From Pigoraptor chileana (Eukaryota; Opisthokonta; Filasterea): 23,508 nucleotides of DNA. Shown in pieces: positions 18,203 to 23,508 of this stretch. The notes beneath the pieces are model-generated. The model ran no database searches. It was not told the origin of the DNA and saw only the letters and a list, made by a program, of their open reading frames with translations. Made by a program: the position numbers and the translations under genes. The stretch covers positions 1-23,508 of the forward strand of contig CALSCR010002828.1 in assembly GCA_943704495.1 (NCBI GenBank), written 5' to 3'. Each line of letters starts with the position of its first letter. Position 1 is the stretch's first letter.

Positions 18203-19728
18203 ATGTTGGGGAATCTGTGGCGTAGTTTGTTTGGAGGCGCCGGCTCCAATACCGAGGCCACTGCAGGCCGCACGCTGGTTCTTCCGGCGTCCCGCGATGA
18301 TGCGACGTCCGCAACGCAGGCATCGCCCTCTGCGATGGACCCAGGGACAGGGAGCATCTTCTTTGTGGGAAATGCAACGGTCATAATACGATATTGCGGC
18401 TTCACTATCATGACTGACCCAAACTTCCTCCACAAGGGCGACCATGCGCATCTTGGGTGAGATTGGTGTGCACTATGTCGGCAACCCGTTGTGAGTCGCC
18501 CACTGAGTGTCATGATTGGGTGTGCAGGTTCGGACTGTATACCACGAGGGAAACTGATCCCGTTGTCGAACTGGAGGATGTTGGACACGTGGACCTCGTT
18601 CTTCTGTCGCATATGCACGACGATCACTTTGACAGGACAGTGGAGGAGAGGCTGAACAAAGTGCGGGTTCGTCTGCTGTCATCAACGCACATTGTAAGCA
18701 CACACACGCCCACACACATTAACCACACAACAATTACAGAGCGCCGATTCTGCATGAATGACCCAGTTGGCCAACTTTGCAATCAAATCAACCGATCCGC
18801 AGGCCATACCAATTGTGACCACCCATCACGCCGCTCGCACTCTGTCGTCAAGGGGATTTGTGTCGACGCACGCACTGGTCACCTGGGAGACGATTGCCAT
18901 CACGCGCGAGGGGAGTCCGTATGTGTTGAAGATCACCGCAATGCCCGCACGCCACGCGCCAGGCATGCTGCACCACCTCAGCCTCCTTCCGCAGACAATG
19001 GGGTCCATGCTGCAGTTTGGGATGCTGCCCGAGGGAACCGAACGGCGCGCCCCATCTGACGGCGGCCACGAATCGCCCGTGCCACCCGCGATGGCGGCGA
19101 CGCTGGACCCCGTCCTCGTGCTCAGGAACGCGCGGGTGCCCACGCCGGGTGGCGGGCGGTATCCAGACCTCCCCGACCCCACCGCAGGCAACGCGCTTCT
19201 TGCGCTTCCAATATTCAGCCTATACATATCCGGCGATACGCTAGTCCACGACGATCTCGCCGAAATACCGCGGCGGTTCCCCGACGTTGATGTGGCGCTG
19301 CTGCACCTTGGAGGTAAAAATGCCGGCAAGCCAGAGCACATGTTGCGAGGTGGATGGGCTGATGCTGAACATGCGGCTGTTCCCGACATACTCACCATGC
19401 GGCCACCGACCATACTTACACACATACGCGTACCTGCACACACTCTTGCACAGGCACGCGCATTCTGGGGCTCGTGGTGACCATGGACGCAGCACAGGGT
19501 GTCGAGTGTGTGCGCATTATCAACGCAACAAAGAGCATCCCGATCCACTTCAAGGACTACACAGCCTTCAAGTCCCGCCTCGACGACTTCCGTGCCGCCG
19601 TGCACACCGCCAACCTGGATGACCGCGTGCATTTCATTGAGTACGGCGACACATACCACTTTGAAGTGCCCGCAGTGCGTCTGCAGGCGGCGGCGGGGTC
19701 GCGATCCCTCGACCACCTCGCCGATTGA
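18203..19728 (+). CDS. Metallo-beta-lactamase-fold hydrolase
   Basis: A zinc-dependent hydrolase of the MBL superfamily, of the type that includes UlaG-like and NAPE-PLD-like enzymes. Exons: 18203-18456, 18528-18660, 18803-19313, 19454-19728; phases match, 390 residues. The full metal-ligand set is present: HMHDDH (H113, H115, D117, H118), H180 in MPARHAPGM, D274 in LYISGDT, and H331 in SIPIHFKDY. The core strand GSIFFVGNATVIIRYCGFTI (residues 50-69) is the usual first beta hairpin of this fold. A Pro/Gly-rich insertion lies between the H180 motif and the SGDT motif (about 200-262). Start MLGNLWRSLFGGAG has no clear targeting peptide, so cytosolic location is likely. Cytosolic MBL proteins act on phosphoesters, lactones or amides; the substrate here is not readable. 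Intron 1, at 71 bases, is the shortest secure intron in the window. Confidence 0.9.
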
Positions 19729-20199
19729 CTCGAACGGCGAACCCACAGCCGCCGCAGTGCACTGCCAATGGCTTTGAAGGGACTGCATTGGGCGGTGATC
19801 AAGCGTCGTCACAATTAACAATTGGTAATCCATGGCCCATTCGCAGTAATACAGAAGTGGCGTCCACATCGACTGTGTGAATGGCGGATCTTAGACGTAT
19901 ACAGTAGCCAACTTTCTCAAGTGGGGTGAGCTTGAGCACGTGACTCGCTTATAGTCTATGGCATACCAGGCATACCAAGTGTTTCTGTTCCTGCACCTGT
20001 GTGTGATTGTGTATGTGTCTGTGTACATGTGTGATTGCGTGTGAGTATATGTGTGTCTGTGCGCGCCGTCGTGTTCAGCGTTTCTTTTTAAACATAAGAT
20101 CGATGCACGCATCAGATGTCGTTTCGTGCAATGAAATGTTACATTCTGCCATATTCACCCATTGTTTTTTTCACTCGTTATCACCAAGCCCATTTCACA
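19729..20199. promoter_or_regulatory. Spacer with E-box and GT-rich tract
   Basis: Between two plus-strand genes. It has AGCACGTGAC at 19935-19944 (GTCACGTG on the minus strand) and a GT-rich tract at about 19999-20065 on the plus strand. The first part is presumably the hydrolase 3' UTR. The GT-rich tract may belong to a 5' leader intron of the next gene, because CTGTGTCCCAG at 20206-20216 resembles an acceptor. No coding region is seen. Confidence 0.35.
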
Positions 20200-20640
20200 A
20201 TGTTTCTGTGTCCCAGATTTCGCATCGCACATTCGGTGCTGACCCGACCGACCGTCGCACGGTTCAGCAGCACAAAGTCACCGACAACAGCAACGCCGCC
20301 CACACTCCGGGGCGACGGCGACAGGCGTGCGTCTGACAGGTATCCGCCGGACAGTGTACGATTCGCAGCCGACGGACTCGATGACGGAACTCGGCTGTCG
20401 ACCGTTGAGAGCATTGCAGCGCGGTTACGAGAAAACGAAGACAAACTGCAGGGTGAGCGCTGGCACTCAACGTCGCGGACTGCTGCGGGGGGCACTGCAG
20501 GTGCTGGCGACACACAGGTGCCTGGCGAGAGCGCACAGGACATGCGCGGGGCATCGAGTCACGATGACGCGCACACGGGAGGGGGACTTGGGGAGAGGGT
20601 GTATGAGCGCGCGAGGGGCCACGACATCGCCCCATTTTGA
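20200..20640 (+). CDS. Hypothetical protein with mitochondrial-type presequence
   Basis: 146 codons from the ATG at 20200. The N-terminus MFLCPRFRIAHSVLTRPTVA, followed by RFSSTKS, is rich in Arg, Ser and hydrophobics and free of acids. This is a typical matrix-targeting presequence with a likely cut near RF|SS. The rest is hydrophilic, including RLSTVESIAARLRENEDKLQ, a probable short helix, and a Gly/Ser/Asp-rich tail. No family recognised. Two uncertainties: 20453-20500 begins GTGAGC and ends CTGCAG, and is exactly 48 bases, so it could be a small in-frame intron; and the start may lie in an upstream exon, since the ATG overlaps an acceptor-like CCCAG at 20212-20216. It converges on the NDUFA9 gene, but function is not implied by that. 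Confidence 0.5.
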   Translation: MFLCPRFRIAHSVLTRPTVARFSSTKSPTTATPPTLRGDGDRRASDRYPPDSVRFAADGLDDGTRLSTVESIAARLRENEDKLQGERWHSTSRTAAGGTAGAGDTQVPGESAQDMRGASSHDDAHTGGGLGERVYERARGHDIAPF

Positions 20641-21248
20641 GTCATCGCTGCGCCGCGGAACCCTGGCTTGTGCAGTGCGCACCAGCCACGTGTGGAATCC
20701 TCAGATGCAACATACTCGGTCACTGCGCCCCCCACACCCCACGGACCGTGACCAACTCAAGCACCCCGCACACTAACATCCACTACATGTATATGTATGG
20801 GCGCAATTGCCTGCTGAAATGTGCAGCTCCCGTATGTGCTCGCATTGGTGAGGCACGCCCACGTGGTGTTGGAGAGACAAGGCACGCACCATCCGACAAC
20901 ACAATCATCAAATGGGTGAAATGGATATACGTACAACAACTTTCGCAGTTTCAAAGAAAAGAAAGAAATGGCATTCATTATTTGACAACGCCATCTGGCA
21001 ATTTCCAGTTACACACGCATACACACACACGCACAACCCACACAACACACAACCACGCACAACCGACAACATAACGCCAAGACGGACCACACGCTTCACT
21101 AGCACTGTCCATCCCAAGCAGCGTCGCTCCACCTTCAGTTTTGGCCACACAAGGACAGCTCCACGCATGCACACACACAGACCGGGGTCACCCAACCAAA
21201 TCACGACCACAAAGACGCCGGGATGCGGATGGAACGAGGAAAGCGCAA
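20641..21248. other. Convergent 3' region, CA-rich
   Basis: About 600 bases between the stops of the presequence protein and NDUFA9. CA-rich sequence at about 21010-21070 and 21160-21180 on the plus strand is GT-rich in the sense of NDUFA9, so it probably lies in that gene's 3' UTR or downstream region. No gene seen. Confidence 0.5.
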
Positions 21249-22321
21249 TTACAGCTTGACTTCGTCCACAGACTCCTGAAAGTGGAGGGCTGTGCGGTAG
21301 CGGCGAAGAATGCCCAGAGCAATCTTCTCAATGGGGGTGGGCAACACGCCAAGATCCTCGAGGCCGGGTGCGTCCGCCGTCGTCACTTCATCGAGTGTGT
21401 CCTGCACGCAATGGGCACACAGGCACAAGTGCACAGCCACCAATTAGTACAGACAGGCACGCATGTGAACACGCACGCGCACACACCACACTATATAATT
21501 GCACACACTAAGTAGACACGGTTGGCTGATTCGCATTCCTTCAGGGTTCAGGGGACGCACTGCCAACGGCCGTCACATCACTCATACCCGCCTGAAAACA
21601 CACTTTGGAATGTGTTAGTCACAACCAAACCACACAGAGGAGAGATTTTGCAAGTGCATAAAGAGGCAAGTGGTTGCGCGTATGCATGCACATCAAGCCC
21701 ACCCGGATGGCTTGGTCCTCCGTAAGAAGCGGACGGAAGACGGGGTTCATGCCCAGGAGCCGACCGCCAAATCTAATTGCGCCAACGGCACGTGTCGCCC
21801 GGGGGAGACAAAACGCGAATCGGCAAATAAGCACAACAGTAACAGCGGAAACGGAAAGTATTGGCGAATGAATGAGGGCGCTCGATGCATTCCATGCACA
21901 GTGCGTTCAGACTAAAGTCAACTGTATGACATGTGCACAGTACGAAGCGCGCTCAACAAACAGTGCAAGAAAAGTGTGGCCCGTGAGTTGCGTTGCCTCT
22001 AAATAAAAAATACACTCACACACAGATATTCGGCAGAACGAACAAGCAAAAAGACACATGGCATTCGACAGATCAGCGGCCCTACCACTACTACTCACAC
22101 ATAGAATGGCTTTGGGATCGAGTAGGCAACGGGATGCCGCCGTGTGAAAGCGCTGACAAGGTGCACAACCTCATTCATTGTGTACGACTTCGGGCTGCCA
22201 CAACACAAGATGTGCGCGCACGCATGGCAGAAGTTTGTAAGGATAAGACACTCGTCCAGCTGATACAAACTCGGCACACCAAAACTGACACATATACAAC
22301 CTCACACACGCACACACACAC

Positions 22322-22372
<51 letters not shown>

Positions 22373-23324
22373 CAAACACAGGCGTAAAACGCAAGACATA
22401 CTCAATGCAAACTACAGCACAACCGCGTGTGCACAATAAGTGGGCACTCACCCAGCGAGCTCATAGGTGCGGCCGAGGGTGGCGGGCTCCTTGAAGGCGT
22501 TGATCACAGCCTGCGCCGCATCGACGACGTAGACCGGGCTGCGCTTGGCCTCCGCGTTGCCAAGGGGAACGCCAAAGGGAAGCGTCGCATACTGAGCATA
22601 CCGGTTCAGAAACCTGCGATGGGGATCGGCAAAGCACAAAACATGCCGTGTAAGTCACGTGGTAAGAGCACTCCCGCAATAACACACGGATGTGTGATGG
22701 GTTGGGGTGCTTCGAAATGAAATGTGCTGCGAGATACAATGATTAGGATATAATAATGTAATATGACTGAACAATAAGAACGCGCACACAACTCAACAAC
22801 AAACAGCCCTCACAACTTTAGAATGGGCTCACACACGCAAAACGAAAAACGAACTAAGCACACCCTAATGCTCGCAACAGGCTGGCACACACAAGGATCC
22901 GCAATCGTTGACGCACGAACACACGTTCACGAACCTGTCCTCCTTGCCAGTCAGAGTCCCGGGTCGAAGAATGGTTGCGGCGGGAAACTCCTCGCGGACA
23001 GCCTCTTCTCCAAGAGCCTGGGAGCCGGGGGATAAAGAAATATCAGGCGAATCGACACAATACAGGGCACTGCAAAAGTCATGCTCTCAGTCATGCACAC
23101 GCACACGCACACACACACGCACACGCACACGCACACGCACACGCACACGCACACGCGCACACAGTGTGGCATAGCAACCGACCTTAGTGCGGAGAAACCG
23201 CGAAGGAGAGGCAATGCTGGCACCGAGTGCGCTGATGTGGATGAGGCGCTCGACGCCCGCATTTCGGCAGGCGCGAGCGATGGCGCGCGCACCGTCCACG
23301 TGCACTTGATTAAGCGTAAAGTGG
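21249..23324 (-). CDS. NDUFA9: Complex I subunit NDUFA9, C-terminal part
   Basis: NDUFA9 (the 39-kDa subunit) is an atypical short-chain dehydrogenase that binds NAD(P)H and sits at the matrix-arm/membrane-arm junction of mitochondrial complex I. Exons: 23324-23183, 23017-22935, 22613-22452, 22194-22099, 21772-21703, 21401-21249; all internal phases match, 234 residues. Seen: FTLNQVHVDGARAIARAC, then AGVERLIHISALGASIAS, then FPAATILRPGTLTGKEDR. Next come FLNRYAQYATLPFGVPLG, SPVYVVDAAQAVINAFKEPA, the Pro/aromatic block SIPKPFYVFGGRLLGM, and C-terminal APGLEDLGVLPTPIEKIA with RRYRT. The order and spacing match NDUFA9 to its C-terminus. Missing: the presequence and the Rossmann Gly-rich loop, whose exons lie right of the window, past an intron that starts in the (GACA)n repeat. 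Every long intron is GT-rich on the sense strand. Confidence 0.92.
22302..22370. repeat. (CA)n microsatellite in NDUFA9 intron
   Basis: A CA run (TG on the sense strand) inside the intron 22451-22195 of NDUFA9, which has donor GCTGG|GTGAGT and acceptor GTGGCAG|CCCG in phase 2. Confidence 0.95.
23094..23163. repeat. (CACACG)n-type microsatellite in NDUFA9 intron
   Basis: CA repeats with regular CG interruptions, inside the intron 23182-23018 (donor ACTAAG|GTCGGT, acceptor CTCCCAG|GCT). On the sense strand it is TGTGCG repeats starting about 20 bases after the donor. Confidence 0.95.
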
Positions 23325-23432
23325 CTGCGATTCGGCCAATTATCCGCATGCGGCATATGAACAAAGCAAAGTCCATGTAGAGAGTGTAAGAGAGGGGAAG
23401 AGAAGGGGGACGGAGGGGAGGAGAGACAGATG

Positions 23433-23433
<1 letters not shown>

Positions 23434-23508
<75 letters not shown>
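23434..23508. repeat. (GACA)n microsatellite at right edge
   Basis: A perfect tetranucleotide repeat, about 18 units, running off the window. On the NDUFA9 sense strand it is (TGTC)n, followed by a pyrimidine-rich run that leads to the acceptor at 23326-23325, so it probably lies in the intron upstream of the first NDUFA9 exon seen here. Confidence 0.95.

Noticed and set aside
18826-19869. Minus-strand 347-codon frame
   Set aside because: Lies opposite exons 3 and 4 of the MBL hydrolase, whose metal ligands fix the coding strand. GC-rich third positions keep the opposite frame open.
23094-23508. Tandem repeats resembling an array
   Set aside because: Simple di- and tetranucleotide microsatellites without unique spacers, in a eukaryotic intron; not a CRISPR array.

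Overview
This window looks like nuclear DNA of an intron-rich, gene-dense, flagellated eukaryotic microbe. About 30 GT-AG introns (71 to about 340 bases) restore uninterrupted protein frames. There is no ribosome-binding-site or operon layout, and CA/TG microsatellites are abundant. A Tectonic protein (ciliary transition zone) and a complex I NDUFA9 subunit imply a ciliated, mitochondriate organism. A choanoflagellate, an apusomonad or another free-living flagellate would fit, but I cannot name the lineage from sequence alone.

Layout, left to right: (1) the first exon of an unidentified minus-strand gene (202 to about 143) that runs off the left edge through a TG-repeat intron. (2) A plus-strand Tectonic gene, 596-3719, 8 exons. 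(3) A convergent minus-strand gene for a 1023-residue GBP/RHD3-type large GTPase, 8632-4051, 9 exons. (4) A 1.1 kb divergent intergenic region, 8633-9761, with E-box and CCAAT motifs. (5) A plus-strand KCNH/EAG-like potassium channel, 9762-14031, 8 exons, with PAS, six-TM and CNBHD parts. (6) A convergent, apparently intronless minus-strand gene, 17015-14454, for an 853-residue GNAT-domain protein with Cys-rich motifs. (7) A divergent spacer of about 1.2 kb with a long TG repeat. (8) A plus-strand metallo-beta-lactamase-fold hydrolase, 18203-19728, 4 exons. (9) A plus-strand small protein with a mitochondrial-type presequence, 20200-20640. (10) The 3' part of a minus-strand NDUFA9 gene, 23324-21249, six exons, whose upstream exons lie beyond the (GACA)n repeat at the right edge.

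The genes do not form one pathway: ciliary membrane, membrane GTPase, ion channel, acetyltransferase-like, hydrolase and respiratory chain. Orientation alternates, so most intergenic spaces are shared divergent promoters or shared convergent 3' ends. The most interesting global signal is that long introns are GU-rich on the sense strand of their own gene, so the strand of a TG/CA microsatellite largely predicts the strand of the transcript carrying it. The most interesting proteins are the signal-peptide-bearing, C-terminally membrane-anchored GBP-like GTPase and the GNAT/Cys-motif protein.
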